In this document: positions 34,033-44,027 of the stretch, in pieces | Layout: each line of letters opens with the position of its first letter | Numbering within the stretch: position 1 is the first letter of the stretch | Assembly (NCBI RefSeq): GCF_019679475.1 | Contig: NZ_JAIEZP010000001.1 | Span: 2,294,001 to 2,358,000 of the forward strand | DNA: 64,000 nt | Reading direction: 5' to 3' | DNA from: Hyphomonas sediminis | GTDB lineage: Bacteria > Pseudomonadota > Alphaproteobacteria > Caulobacterales > Hyphomonadaceae | The notes under the pieces: model-generated | The model's database searches: none | What the model was told of the DNA's origin: nothing | The model's input: only the letters and a program-made list of their open reading frames with translations | Program-made: the position numbers and the translations under genes

Positions 34033-35078
34033 CCCTCTGGGGATACCTCAAACCCGGCCCGCGCGTGAACCCCGATCGACAGCCGCGCGCCATATCTCTC
34101 CGCCAGCCGCGCCTGAGCCTCCAGGCCGCTGGCCGCCAGCCAGGCATGGGCCGCTTCCGGCAGGGCCAGCTTCAGCCGCCCCATCCGGTCATGGCTTGCC
34201 GCTTTCTCCAGCTGCCGCAGGCCTTCCAGCGCTGTGGTCTCCGGTGTCGGCGCGCCGGACACGTCCAGCATCCGCTCCGCCAGCGGCGTGATCCACCAAC
34301 CGGTTGAGGCCTCCATCAGCCCCAGCTGTGAAACTGCCAGCGCCTTGGTGTGCCGTGTCGTCAGCCCGCTCCACGTGTCCTGGAACGCGGCCCTGATTCG
34401 CGTGCCTCCATCGCCCGCGACCGGGGCAACGCAGTCCAGCACGAACAGGCCGCCCAGCCCGCGCAGCAGGATCTGCCGCGCCAGCTCACCCGCCGCCTCC
34501 CGGTTGAGGGAGAGGGCGCGTGCCCCGGCGCTGCCCTTCATGGCGCGCCCGGCCGAATCAATGTCCGCCGCCGTCAGCGCCCGCGTCCGGTCGATATGCA
34601 TCACCCCGCCACCCGGCAGGGTCACATCCGGATTGAGCGCGTCTTCGAAGGCGGCGCTCACTACCGGGGCGCCGGCGTTCACGTCTTCCACCGGGGCCGT
34701 TTCGCCGCCGTTCAGGAAGCGCCGCCAGGCGTCTGCGCCAGAGGGGGCAGGCGCAGTGTCCGGCGCGGTCAGCTTCACGCGCGGCAGTTTTCCGGCGCGC
34801 GCTTCGGAAACGACCTCAACCGTGACCAGACTGCCCTCACTGGGGACCAAACTGTCCCTGTTTGTCCTCAAAAATACACTGTCTGACCCGGAAAGGAGGA
34901 CAAAAGTACCGCCCGCGCCCGGATCGGTCTTGCCGATGCGGCCCTCCAGGCGCGCGCCGAACGCTGCGGTGTTCGAGGCGCGCTCCAGATAGGTCGCCGC
35001 GGGTCTGCCATCGGTGTCGAGCGCCAGCCAGCGGGTCTCCCCGATGGTCTGCTCGCGCAGGAGGCGGGCAATCGGCAT
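34029..35078 (-). CDS. Ribonuclease E/G family protein
   Basis: This 349-residue protein aligns with the catalytic half of RNase E/G: an S1-like N-terminal region (GRIGKTDPGAGGTFVLL), then the DNase I-like catalytic core. HIDRTRALTAADIDSAG aligns with the E. coli IDxTEALTxIDINSA segment and GGLFVLDCVAP with GGLIVIDFIDM. Asp172 and Asp215 match the magnesium ligands Asp303 and Asp346. The position of Asn305 is Asp174 here, and no zinc-link CPxC is present, so it may be a reduced variant with altered activity. It starts 3 bases after the pgi stop. Confidence 0.85.
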   Translation of the reverse strand: MPIARLLREQTIGETRWLALDTDGRPAATYLERASNTAAFGARLEGRIGKTDPGAGGTFVLLSGSDSVFLRTNRDSLVPSEGSLVTVEVVSEARAGKLPRVKLTAPDTAPAPSGADAWRRFLNGGETAPVEDVNAGAPVVSAAFEDALNPDVTLPGGGVMHIDRTRALTAADIDSAGRAMKGSAGARALSLNREAAGELARQILLRGLGGLFVLDCVAPVAGDGGTRIRAAFQDTWSGLTTRHTKALAVSQLGLMEASTGWWITPLAERMLDVSGAPTPETTALEGLRQLEKAASHDRMGRLKLALPEAAHAWLAASGLEAQARLAERYGARLSIGVHARAGFEVSPEG

Positions 35079-35081
35079 GCG

Positions 35082-36632
35082 TCAGAAAATCTGCCGAAGC
35101 AGCGCAGCTGTTACAGGATCGGCGGCTTCGCTGGGTGTCTTTAGGATCGCCTTCAGGCGCCCGGCCATCGTCTTGCCGCGCTCCACGCCCCATTGGTCAA
35201 ACGGGTTGAGGCCCCACAGCTTGCCCGCAAAATAAGTGCGGTGTTCAAACAGTGACACCAGCGCCCCAAACGCTTCCGGCCCGAAATCGGCATGGGAGAG
35301 CAGGGAGGAGGGCCGCCCGCCCGCATGCACCTTCTGTGCGGATACGGCCGCGCTTATCCTCGGCTCCTCGGCGCGTACTTCCTCGATGCTACGGCCATTT
35401 GCGAGCACTTCGGCCTGCGCGAGCGCATGGGCGGTCAAAGCGTCCAGCCCGTCAGAATCGCGGTCAAAATCGGGCGCGAAGATGAATTCGCACGGCACAT
35501 CCTGCGATCCCTGATGCAGCCATTGGTGATAGGAGTGTTGCCCCACCGATCCTTCGCCGCCCCACAGCGCCGGCGCGGTCGGCGGCTCGACCGTATTGCC
35601 TTCAGAATCAACGGATTTTCCGTTCGATTCCATTTCCAGCTGCTGCATATAGGTCGGCAGCATGCGCAGGCGGTTGGCATAGGCCAGCAGCACCCGCATC
35701 GGTTTCCCGCGAATCGAGGTGTTCCAGAAGTCGAGCAGGGCGAGGCGCATTGCAGCATTCGATTCGAGCGGCGCGGTGCGCACATGCTCGTCCATCGCAT
35801 TGGCACCATTAAGAATTTTGCGGAAATTGTCCGGGCCGAGATAGATCATGCAGGCCAGCGACGCCGCCGACCAGAGCGAGAAACGCCCGCCGACTGAGAT
35901 CGGCATATCGAAGGTGTAGGCTTCACGCCCGCCCAGCCAGGCTTTCGCCTTCTCCGGCACAGCGGTCACCAGCGCGAGGTGCTGGCTCGACTTATCTCCC
36001 AGTGCCGCTTCCAGCCAGCGGCGCGCACGGCCCAGATTATAAAGCGTTTCTTCCGTGCCGAAGGATTTCGATACGCCGATCACCAGCGTGGATAGGGGAT
36101 CAAGTCCCGCCATTGCGCGGTCCAGATCATAGGGGTCAACATTTGCGGCAAAGCGCAACGTGATTCCGGGGGGGGCTAGGTCGTCGAATGCGTCCGCGAT
36201 CAGTCGTGGACCGAAGTCCGATCCGCCAATGCCGATATGAAGCACTGCCGTAAACGGCTTGCCATCAGCAGTACGCACCTCGCCGCGCTGAATTTTTCCA
36301 GCGAACTCAAGGGCAGGTTCGACGCTTCGGCGCACAGTCTCGGCCTCTCCCGAAAGAGGGTGCGTCGCACGCAATGCCCAGTGCAAGGCGGGCCGGCCTT
36401 CCGAAGGGTTCACGATGGCGCCGGAGAACAGGTCGGCTGCCGCTTGGGTCAGGCCAGTCTCGGCGCCATGCTTAAGCAGCGCGGTTTCTGCATCAGAATC
36501 AAGGAATTGCCGCGCCAGGTTGATTTTCCAGCCCGCCGCCGAGATTGGCGCAAAGTCAGCGCGCGTCGCGGCCAGCGCCTTAAGCGAGGCCTGATTCAGG
36601 CGCGTGGCATGTTGTCTGAGTTCTGATCGCAT
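35082..36632 (-). CDS. pgi: Glucose-6-phosphate isomerase
   Basis: This 516-residue enzyme interconverts glucose 6-phosphate and fructose 6-phosphate. It shows the PGI signatures VLHIGIGGSDFGPRLI, VIGVSKSFGTEETLYN (sugar-phosphate site), GGRFSLWSAASLACM and, near the C-terminus, GLNPFDQWGVERGK. GGGGAGCCCT precedes the ATG. It heads a pgi, RNase E/G-like, yacG operon. With Entner-Doudoroff enzymes at 41840-46831, it would mainly recycle fructose 6-phosphate or feed gluconeogenesis. Confidence 0.96.
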   Translation of the reverse strand: MRSELRQHATRLNQASLKALAATRADFAPISAAGWKINLARQFLDSDAETALLKHGAETGLTQAAADLFSGAIVNPSEGRPALHWALRATHPLSGEAETVRRSVEPALEFAGKIQRGEVRTADGKPFTAVLHIGIGGSDFGPRLIADAFDDLAPPGITLRFAANVDPYDLDRAMAGLDPLSTLVIGVSKSFGTEETLYNLGRARRWLEAALGDKSSQHLALVTAVPEKAKAWLGGREAYTFDMPISVGGRFSLWSAASLACMIYLGPDNFRKILNGANAMDEHVRTAPLESNAAMRLALLDFWNTSIRGKPMRVLLAYANRLRMLPTYMQQLEMESNGKSVDSEGNTVEPPTAPALWGGEGSVGQHSYHQWLHQGSQDVPCEFIFAPDFDRDSDGLDALTAHALAQAEVLANGRSIEEVRAEEPRISAAVSAQKVHAGGRPSSLLSHADFGPEAFGALVSLFEHRTYFAGKLWGLNPFDQWGVERGKTMAGRLKAILKTPSEAADPVTAALLRQIF

Positions 36633-36734
36633 AGGGCTCCCCGATTTCCCTGAAGTAAGTCCGGGAGCTTATCGGCTGCGGTGCCCGCATCCGCAAGGCC
36701 TGCAGAAGGGCAAGATTTACCCGTAAAAGCCCGC

Positions 36735-36763
36735 TTGAAACCGTTGTCACACATAGGTATTAG
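36735..36763 (+). promoter_or_regulatory. Putative tuf promoter
   Basis: TTGAAA (36735-36740) and TATTAG (36758-36763) are separated by 17 bases, about 90 bases upstream of the tuf start. This resembles a housekeeping sigma-70 promoter and is the best candidate in the 219-bp gap from pgi. Confidence 0.45.
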
Positions 36764-36851
36764 GCGCCGCTTGAAGGCCGAATGGCCCGAGATCAATTGA
36801 GGTTCAACCTGTCCGGCGGGCCGGACGAAACCCAACACAAGGAGAGGCCCG

Positions 36852-38042
<1,191 letters not shown>

Positions 38043-38069
38043 GAATTTCGCTTCGGCGAAATGAGAAGC

Positions 38070-38102
38070 GGGCGGCAGGCAACTGCCGCCCGTTTTCTTT
38101 TG
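38070..38102 (+). terminator. Rho-independent terminator after tuf
   Basis: A 10-bp perfect stem CGGGCGGCAG/CTGCCGCCCG with a GCAA tetraloop is followed by TTTTCTTTT. Confidence 0.92.
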
Positions 38103-38105
38103 TTT

Positions 38106-38654
38106 TCAGCTGCGGTCGACGATCGCGGTGCCTTTGGGGCCGCCGTCTTCAATATCGACGCCAAAGGTTTCCAGGAACCGGCAGACCATCATGTAGTAGC
38201 CGATGAGGAGTACGAGTTCTTCCAGGCCATCGAGGCCAAAGTGGGCTTTGGCTGGCGCCAGCACCTCATCTGATGGGCGGGGATTGGCGACAAGGTGATC
38301 GGTAAAGGTCAGCGCAATCTGCTGTTCCGGCGTCAGGCCCGGCGCCCCCGGTCCGTGCTTCACGGATTCAATCAGCTCCGGCGTCATGCCCACAGCCAGA
38401 CCGATCGCCTCATGCTGGGTGGTCTCATAGCTCGCCTGCGCCAGATACCCGACCCGCAGGACCACGCATTCGCGTGTCACCGGGTCCAGCTTGCCCTTGA
38501 TCAGGAAGCCTGTGCCCATTGAAACGAAGGGTTTCACAAGATGCGGTGCATGGCAAAGCATCTTGAAAACGTTGAGCGGGGCCAGGTTTCCGAGAACCGT
38601 GTCACCCCCGGGGGCGAGTAGGCTGAGGTCTTCGGGATAGGGTAGGCGCGGCAT
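38106..38654 (-). CDS. Carboxymuconolactone decarboxylase-like protein without CXXC
   Basis: This 182-residue protein has the AhpD/CMD helical fold: KLDPVTRECVVLRVGYLAQASYE, then EAIGLAVGMTPELIESVKHG and LTPEQQIALTFTDHL. The AhpD-type CXXC redox pair is absent; the only cysteine in that helix is ECVVLRV, so a peroxidase-type role is unlikely. The ATG at 38654 follows AAGGGAGA and is preferred over the longer frame to 38705. It is convergent with tuf. The physiological substrate is unknown. Confidence 0.82.
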   Translation of the reverse strand: MPRLPYPEDLSLLAPGGDTVLGNLAPLNVFKMLCHAPHLVKPFVSMGTGFLIKGKLDPVTRECVVLRVGYLAQASYETTQHEAIGLAVGMTPELIESVKHGPGAPGLTPEQQIALTFTDHLVANPRPSDEVLAPAKAHFGLDGLEELVLLIGYYMMVCRFLETFGVDIEDGGPKGTAIVDRS

Positions 38655-38733
38655 TTGTTGAAATCTCCCTTGTGACTTTGTCAGGCACAGGCTTGCAGCA
38701 ATCACAGAGTTGGGGCAAATGCCTTCCAGCCTT

Positions 38734-38809
<76 letters not shown>

Positions 38810-38852
38810 GGCGCGCCGGCCGAGTATTTCGGTATCCGCCGTGTCGCCCATC

Positions 38853-39926
38853 TCATTGCCCCAGTGTTTCCATCCCTTCTTCCGCAATCGCGCGTGGCAG
38901 GCCTTCAGCTGTTTCCAGGATCGCTTCAATAGCCAGGCGGTGGGCGACTGTCAGAGCCTGATCGGCTGGTGCTTCGACATCGGGATGGACGCCAACGCCC
39001 TCCCAATTCGCGCCGGTGATCGTGTTGTTGACCACCTGCATCGGGATGAAAGCGGCAAAGCCACCCGCAAGTGGCCTGTAACCGCCGGGGGTTGCCGCGC
39101 CATAAGTGGTTTCTCCGACCAGCGTCGCGCGCTTCATGGCTTGCAGGTCATAGGCAAATTCTTCTGCGCCCGATCCGGTCTCGCCATCAATCAGAAGGAA
39201 AACAGGCTTGTCGATGAAAGCCGGTGATTTGGGCTCAGCATAAAAAGTGGTGCCGCCATTCGCGTCTGCTGGGTCGATCGTGCGAACGGTCGGTGTGCGT
39301 TCGCCAACAAGGTGGCCGATTGCGTTGGCAACGCCAGCAGGCTCGCCGCCCGGCGCATTGCGCACATCAATGATCAGGGCGCCCGTGTCGGCCAGCAGGC
39401 TCATCGCCGTAGATAGCCGCTCGGTCGCAGGTGGCGCATTCAGAAATCTGGTGATTCGGAGATATCCCACATTGCCGTCCAGCCAGCGGATCTCGGGGAT
39501 CTCGCCGCCGCGCAGGCGCACTTCTTCATGGAACTCTGCGATTTGTTCGTCATTTGGCGGCAGGTCGCTGAAGCCCGCCATTATCTCGGGGCCCATATAG
39601 CGGACGCGGAAATGGCGGTCGTCGACCATCGGGCTGATCCGCGTCTTGATCAGGTCCAGCAGCACCGCAGCTGTTTTCGCGTCCCGGAAATCACCGCGCT
39701 TCTCCATGGCTTCGATTTCCAGGGATACAGCGATGCCGCGCTCGCGGAAGGCGAAGCGGTCACGCAGAACTTCGGCGAGCGACAGAATGACGGCGCTGTT
39801 GTCTTCGGCGCTCATGGTGATCGTGGCCGGATCTGGCGGCGGGGCAGGCTGCGCGATGGCAGCGGTGGACACAAACGCAACAGCGGCGATTGCCAGGCAA
39901 ACCGGCTTAAAGAAATGTCGGGACAT
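38853..39926 (-). CDS. S41-family (Tsp/IRBP-like) serine peptidase, exported
   Basis: This 357-residue protein has a signal peptide (LAIAAVAFVSTAAIAQ) and the S41 tail-specific protease domain. The IRBP-like features are VGYLRITRFLNAP, ALIIDVRNAPGGEP, and the catalytic Ser in ETGSGAEEFAYDL, followed by RATLVGETTYGAATPGG. No PDZ domain is apparent. The N-terminal part (about residues 35-130) is the helical domain usual for this subgroup. It is monocistronic, ends beside tRNA-Trp and diverges from the alpha-glucosidase operon. Confidence 0.88.
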   Translation of the reverse strand: MSRHFFKPVCLAIAAVAFVSTAAIAQPAPPPDPATITMSAEDNSAVILSLAEVLRDRFAFRERGIAVSLEIEAMEKRGDFRDAKTAAVLLDLIKTRISPMVDDRHFRVRYMGPEIMAGFSDLPPNDEQIAEFHEEVRLRGGEIPEIRWLDGNVGYLRITRFLNAPPATERLSTAMSLLADTGALIIDVRNAPGGEPAGVANAIGHLVGERTPTVRTIDPADANGGTTFYAEPKSPAFIDKPVFLLIDGETGSGAEEFAYDLQAMKRATLVGETTYGAATPGGYRPLAGGFAAFIPMQVVNNTITGANWEGVGVHPDVEAPADQALTVAHRLAIEAILETAEGLPRAIAEEGMETLGQ

Positions 39927-39958
39927 GAACGCACCTCCTGAATGCTCAGGACGACAGA

Positions 39959-39984
39959 TGCATCCAGTGGCGCATGTGGATGCA
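39959..39984. promoter_or_regulatory. Inverted repeat upstream of the sugar catabolic operon
   Basis: Perfect 8-base arms TGCATCCA (39959-39966) and TGGATGCA (39977-39984) are separated by 10 bases. It lies in the 196-bp gap between the divergent S41 peptidase and alpha-glucosidase genes, about 140 bases before the latter, and could be a repressor site. Confidence 0.45.
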
Positions 39985-40122
39985 CGGCAGGTCAGAATTC
40001 TTTCTTTTCAGATGTACCGGTAGTGGCGGCGCGTGACCTTCCGCGCGTCAGATGCTTTGCTCTTGTCATGAGTAGCGGAGCATCCGAGACCTTAGCGCCA
40101 GTCAATGCCGGAGCATTCGTCC

Positions 40123-41733
40123 ATGACCGATAATACCCAGCCCTGGTGGCGCGGCGCGGTGATCTACCAGATCTATCCGCGCTCCTATCAGGACACCAAT
40201 GGCGACGGGGTCGGGGACCTGCCGGGCATCACGCGGCGGCTGGATCACATTGCGGCTCTGGGCGTCGACGCGATCTGGATCTCGCCGTTCTTCAGGTCGC
40301 CCATGAAGGATTTCGGCTACGATGTGTCCGACTATTGCGACGTTGATCCGATATTCGGAACGCTGGCTGATTTTGACGAACTGCTTGCGAAGGCGCATGC
40401 GCTTGGCCTGAAGGTCATCGTTGATCAGGTCTACGCGCATACCTCCGACCAGCATGATTGGTTCGCGCAGAGCCGGACCTCGAAGGAGAACGCGAAAGCT
40501 GACTGGTATGTCTGGCGCGATGCGAAGCCCGACGGTTCGCCACCAAACAACTGGCAGTCAGTCTTCGGCGGACCAGCGTGGACCTGGGACGCGCGCCGCG
40601 GCCAATATTTTATGCATAATTTCCTGGCGAGCCAGCCTCAGCTCAACGTCCACAATCCCGAAGTTCAGGATGCACTGCTCGCGGTGGAGAAGTTCTGGCT
40701 GGACCGGGGCGTTGATGGGTTCCGGCTGGACGCCATCAACTTCGCGATGTTTGATCCGGAGTTTCGGGACAATCCCCCCTGGCCAGCAGAGGGGCGGACC
40801 ATCACCCGGCCGTTTGACCTGCAGCATCACATTCACAACCAGTCTCACCCGGACATTCCATTGTTCATGGAACGGGTGCGTTCGTTGGCTGATGGCTATG
40901 GCGACATTTTCACCGTTGCCGAGATTCCAGGGCCTGATCCGCTCGCTGAAATGCGGGCTTACACGAAAGGAGATAAACGGCTCAGCTCTGCCTACAGCTT
41001 TGATTTTCTCTATGCGAAATCGCTGTCTGCGCGCCGCGTGAAGGCAGCGCAGGCGAATTGGGCGGGGTCATTTGACGATGGTTGGGCCTCCTGGGCTTTC
41101 TCAAACCATGACGCACCGCGCTGTATCAGCCGTTGGTGCCCGCCGGGCGGGGACATGCAGGCCTTCGCCAAGATGACCAATGCGCTGTTGCTATGCCTGA
41201 GAGGCAATCCAATCCTCTATCAGGGTGAGGAGCTTGGCCTGCCGCAGGCGGAGATTGCATTTGAGGATCTTCAGGATCCCGAAGCGATTGCAAACTGGCC
41301 GCTGACGCTGGGTCGGGATGGCGCGCGCACGCCGATGCCTTGGCTGAATGACAATAGCTATGCTGGCTTTTCAGAAGCAAAGCCCTGGCTGCCTGTTGGG
41401 CAGGGGCATTCGGCGCTGGCGGTGGCCTCTCAGTATGGCCAGCCATTTTCCGTAATCGAGTTTACGCGGCTTGTGATCGCCTTCCGCAAAAGCTCTTCAG
41501 CGCTGCGCATCGGCGATATTCGTTTTCTGGATACGGGCGGCGAATTGTTGGCGCTGGAAAGGGAGTGGGGCGGTGAGCGTGTTCTCTGTCTCTTCAACTT
41601 GTCTTCTGACGAGGTGGCCGTGCCGGCGGGCCTCGTTGAGGGATGCACGCCAGTACTGGCATCCGATGGGCAGGTTGAAGCGCCGCGATTGCTCGCGCCA
41701 TTTGGGGTATGGATTGGGGCCGGGAGGGGATAA
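40123..41733 (+). CDS. Alpha-glucosidase (GH13)
   Basis: This 536-residue cytoplasmic glycoside hydrolase of family GH13 releases glucose from maltose-like alpha-glucosides. It opens with WWRGAVIYQIYPRSYQDTNGDGVGDL, typical of oligo-1,6-/alpha-glucosidases (cited in two parts: residues 8-20 and 21-33). The catalytic residues are Asp203 in GFRLDAIN, Glu267 in VAEIPG and Asp330 in FSNHDAPR. No signal peptide is present. The second ATG at 40123 is chosen because CCGGAG lies upstream, whereas the ATG at 40105 has no ribosome site. It leads the zwf, pgl, edd, glk run, so released glucose would be phosphorylated by Glk and burned through Entner-Doudoroff. Confidence 0.93.
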   Translation: MTDNTQPWWRGAVIYQIYPRSYQDTNGDGVGDLPGITRRLDHIAALGVDAIWISPFFRSPMKDFGYDVSDYCDVDPIFGTLADFDELLAKAHALGLKVIVDQVYAHTSDQHDWFAQSRTSKENAKADWYVWRDAKPDGSPPNNWQSVFGGPAWTWDARRGQYFMHNFLASQPQLNVHNPEVQDALLAVEKFWLDRGVDGFRLDAINFAMFDPEFRDNPPWPAEGRTITRPFDLQHHIHNQSHPDIPLFMERVRSLADGYGDIFTVAEIPGPDPLAEMRAYTKGDKRLSSAYSFDFLYAKSLSARRVKAAQANWAGSFDDGWASWAFSNHDAPRCISRWCPPGGDMQAFAKMTNALLLCLRGNPILYQGEELGLPQAEIAFEDLQDPEAIANWPLTLGRDGARTPMPWLNDNSYAGFSEAKPWLPVGQGHSALAVASQYGQPFSVIEFTRLVIAFRKSSSALRIGDIRFLDTGGELLALEREWGGERVLCLFNLSSDEVAVPAGLVEGCTPVLASDGQVEAPRLLAPFGVWIGAGRG

Positions 41734-41839
41734 TATCTCAAAGTGGCCAACGTTGTCATTCTGCTGAAATGCGCCCAATAAAGTCCTGTAGGCCGGCCCG
41801 GACGGTAACTGTTTCCGGGAGATGAAAGGAAGCGCCCCT

Positions 41840-43309
41840 GTGGCCAAATTTGTTCCTGTTGAGCCATTTGATATCGTGATTTTCGGCGGTACGGGCGACC
41901 TGTCGCGCCGCAAGCTGTTGCCGGCGCTCTATCACCGCTGGGCGGATGGGCAGATCCCGGAAAACTCTTCCATCATCGGTACTGCCCGCTCGGAAATGGA
42001 TACAGAGGCTTATCGCGCGCTGGCGAGGGAAGCTTGCCAGAAAGCCTCAGGCAAGTCCTGGGATGAAGTAGCGTGGGAAGGCTTCTCCCGCATCCTGCAT
42101 TATGTGACCATCGACGCGACCGATCCTGCCGGCGACTGGGCTGGATTGAGCCAAAAGCTCAGCGACGAAGAAGGCCGCCCACGGATATTCTATCTGGCGG
42201 TTTCCCCGCATCTCTATGTGGATATCTGCCGCTCGATTGGTGGGGCCGGACTGTCGGGTGGCAACTCCAGGGTCGTTCTGGAAAAGCCGATTGGCACCGA
42301 TCTGGCCTCGGCGCAGGCGATCAATGACGGCGTGGCAGAGGTGTTTGCCGAACGTCAGGTGTTCCGGATCGACCATTACCTGGGCAAGGAAACCGTGCAG
42401 AACCTGATGGTGCTGCGCTTTGCAAATATCCTGTTCGAGCCGCTATGGTCTCAGAACTATATCGATCACGTCCAGATTACCGTGTCCGAAGATCTCGGCC
42501 TTGAGGGGCGGGCCGACTATTACAATCGCTCCGGCGCGCTTCGTGACATGGTGCAAAACCATCTTCTGCAACTTCTCTGCCTTACGGCGATGGAGCCGCC
42601 GAATGACCTGGAAGATGACGACATTCGTACAGAGAAGATCAAGGTACTGCGGGCGCTGCGCCCCATCGCGTCTCAGGAGGCCAAGCGCCTGACGGTTCGC
42701 GGCCAATACGCCGCTGGCATGCATGGCGGTCAGCCGGTGAAAGGCTATGTCGACGAACTCTCTTCCGTAGAGGGCAGCAAGACGGAAACCTTCGTTGCTA
42801 TAAAGGCGGAGATCAACAACTGGCGCTGGTCTGGCGTGCCGTTTTATTTGCGGACCGGCAAGCGGATGTCTTCGCGCCATTCCGACATCGTGATTCAGTT
42901 CCGCAAGGCGCCGCACAACCTGTTTGGCGAGCAATCGGGCAATGTGAACAAGCTGGTCATCCGTCTGCAGCCGGATGAAGCGGTGCGGCTCTATGTGCAG
43001 ATCAAGGAGCCCGGCCCTGGTGGCCTGCGCGTCAAATCCCTGCCGCTGAACCTCTCCTATGCCGAGAGTTTCATGCTGCGTTATCCGGACGCCTATGAGC
43101 GTCTGCTGATGGATGTGGTGCGGGGCAATCTTTCCCTCTTCATGCGGCGTGATGAGGTGGAAGCAGCCTGGCGCTGGGTGGACGGCCTGATTGAAGCCTG
43201 GGAGGTTAGCAGCTACACGCCCGAAGCCTATCCAGCCGGAACCGACGGCCCCATGTCTGCGGCCATGCTGATGGACCGCGACAATCGCAGCTGGTGGAAG
43301 GAGGGCTGA
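41840..43309 (+). CDS. zwf: Glucose-6-phosphate 1-dehydrogenase
   Basis: This 489-residue enzyme oxidises glucose 6-phosphate to 6-phosphogluconolactone with NAD(P)+. It has the coenzyme loop IFGGTGDLSRRKLLPALY, the substrate motif RIDHYLGKETVQNLM, and YFxRTGK-type VPFYLRTGKRMSS. A GTG start at 41840 with AAAGGAAG eight bases upstream is preferred over the ATG at 41822, whose purine stretch lies too close. The 106-bp gap to the alpha-glucosidase has a weak promoter-like pair (TTGTCA 41753, CAATAA 41776), so zwf may also be transcribed separately. Confidence 0.95.
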   Translation: MAKFVPVEPFDIVIFGGTGDLSRRKLLPALYHRWADGQIPENSSIIGTARSEMDTEAYRALAREACQKASGKSWDEVAWEGFSRILHYVTIDATDPAGDWAGLSQKLSDEEGRPRIFYLAVSPHLYVDICRSIGGAGLSGGNSRVVLEKPIGTDLASAQAINDGVAEVFAERQVFRIDHYLGKETVQNLMVLRFANILFEPLWSQNYIDHVQITVSEDLGLEGRADYYNRSGALRDMVQNHLLQLLCLTAMEPPNDLEDDDIRTEKIKVLRALRPIASQEAKRLTVRGQYAAGMHGGQPVKGYVDELSSVEGSKTETFVAIKAEINNWRWSGVPFYLRTGKRMSSRHSDIVIQFRKAPHNLFGEQSGNVNKLVIRLQPDEAVRLYVQIKEPGPGGLRVKSLPLNLSYAESFMLRYPDAYERLLMDVVRGNLSLFMRRDEVEAAWRWVDGLIEAWEVSSYTPEAYPAGTDGPMSAAMLMDRDNRSWWKEG

Positions 43310-43313
43310 GCCC

Positions 43314-44024
43314 ATGGACGCACGCCTCATCGTTCTGGACGACCGGGAAGAGGCTTCCGTCCTCGCCGCGGAACTTGCTGCGCTTCAGCTTTCCAGAGCC
43401 ATCGGCAAACACGGCAAGGCAAGCTTCATGGCGTCGGGCGGCACATCTCCCTGGCGTATGTTGAGCCTTCTGTCAGAAGAGGCACTGGATTGGGAGAAGG
43501 TAACAGTTGGGCTTGTCGATGAACGCTGGGTGGACCTGCATCATCAGGGTTCAAACGAAAAAGGCGTCCGGGAAAGGCTCCTGAAAGGCGCGGCCGCAGC
43601 GGCGACCTTCATTCCAATGAAAACCGAAGACGCGACGCCCTTTGAGGCGGTCGCTGGGCGGTCGGCTGCTTACGCGCCACATTGTAAGCCGGTTTCCAGC
43701 GTTCTGCTGGGCATGGGGCCAGATGGCCACACCGCAAGCTGGTTCCCCGGTTCGCCGCAGCTGAGCTCATTGCTACACCCGGCGGGCGGGGAAATCCTCG
43801 CCGGCGTCGATGCAGGTCACGCGCCCGTCGCGGGCGAGTATCGCTACCGGATGACGCTCACCGCCGAGCCCATCTGCAACGCCGAGGCGGGCATCCTGCT
43901 GATCTTCGGCGAAGACAAGCGATCCGTGCTCGATCAATCCCTGGTGGGTGACGAGCAGACATATCCCGTACGCCGGGCCATTGAGGGGCTCGGCAACCGG
44001 CTATCCATCATCTGGGCACCCTGA
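43314..44024 (+). CDS. pgl: 6-phosphogluconolactonase
   Basis: This 236-residue enzyme hydrolyses 6-phosphogluconolactone to 6-phosphogluconate. It has the SOL/DevB family motifs MASGGTSPWRMLSLLSE, VTVGLVDERWVDLHHQGSNE and LLGMGPDGHTASWFPGSPQL. It starts 4 bases after zwf and ends 3 bases before edd, so the three consecutive pathway enzymes are in one operon. Confidence 0.95.
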   Translation: MDARLIVLDDREEASVLAAELAALQLSRAIGKHGKASFMASGGTSPWRMLSLLSEEALDWEKVTVGLVDERWVDLHHQGSNEKGVRERLLKGAAAAATFIPMKTEDATPFEAVAGRSAAYAPHCKPVSSVLLGMGPDGHTASWFPGSPQLSSLLHPAGGEILAGVDAGHAPVAGEYRYRMTLTAEPICNAEAGILLIFGEDKRSVLDQSLVGDEQTYPVRRAIEGLGNRLSIIWAP

Positions 44025-44027
44025 GCC

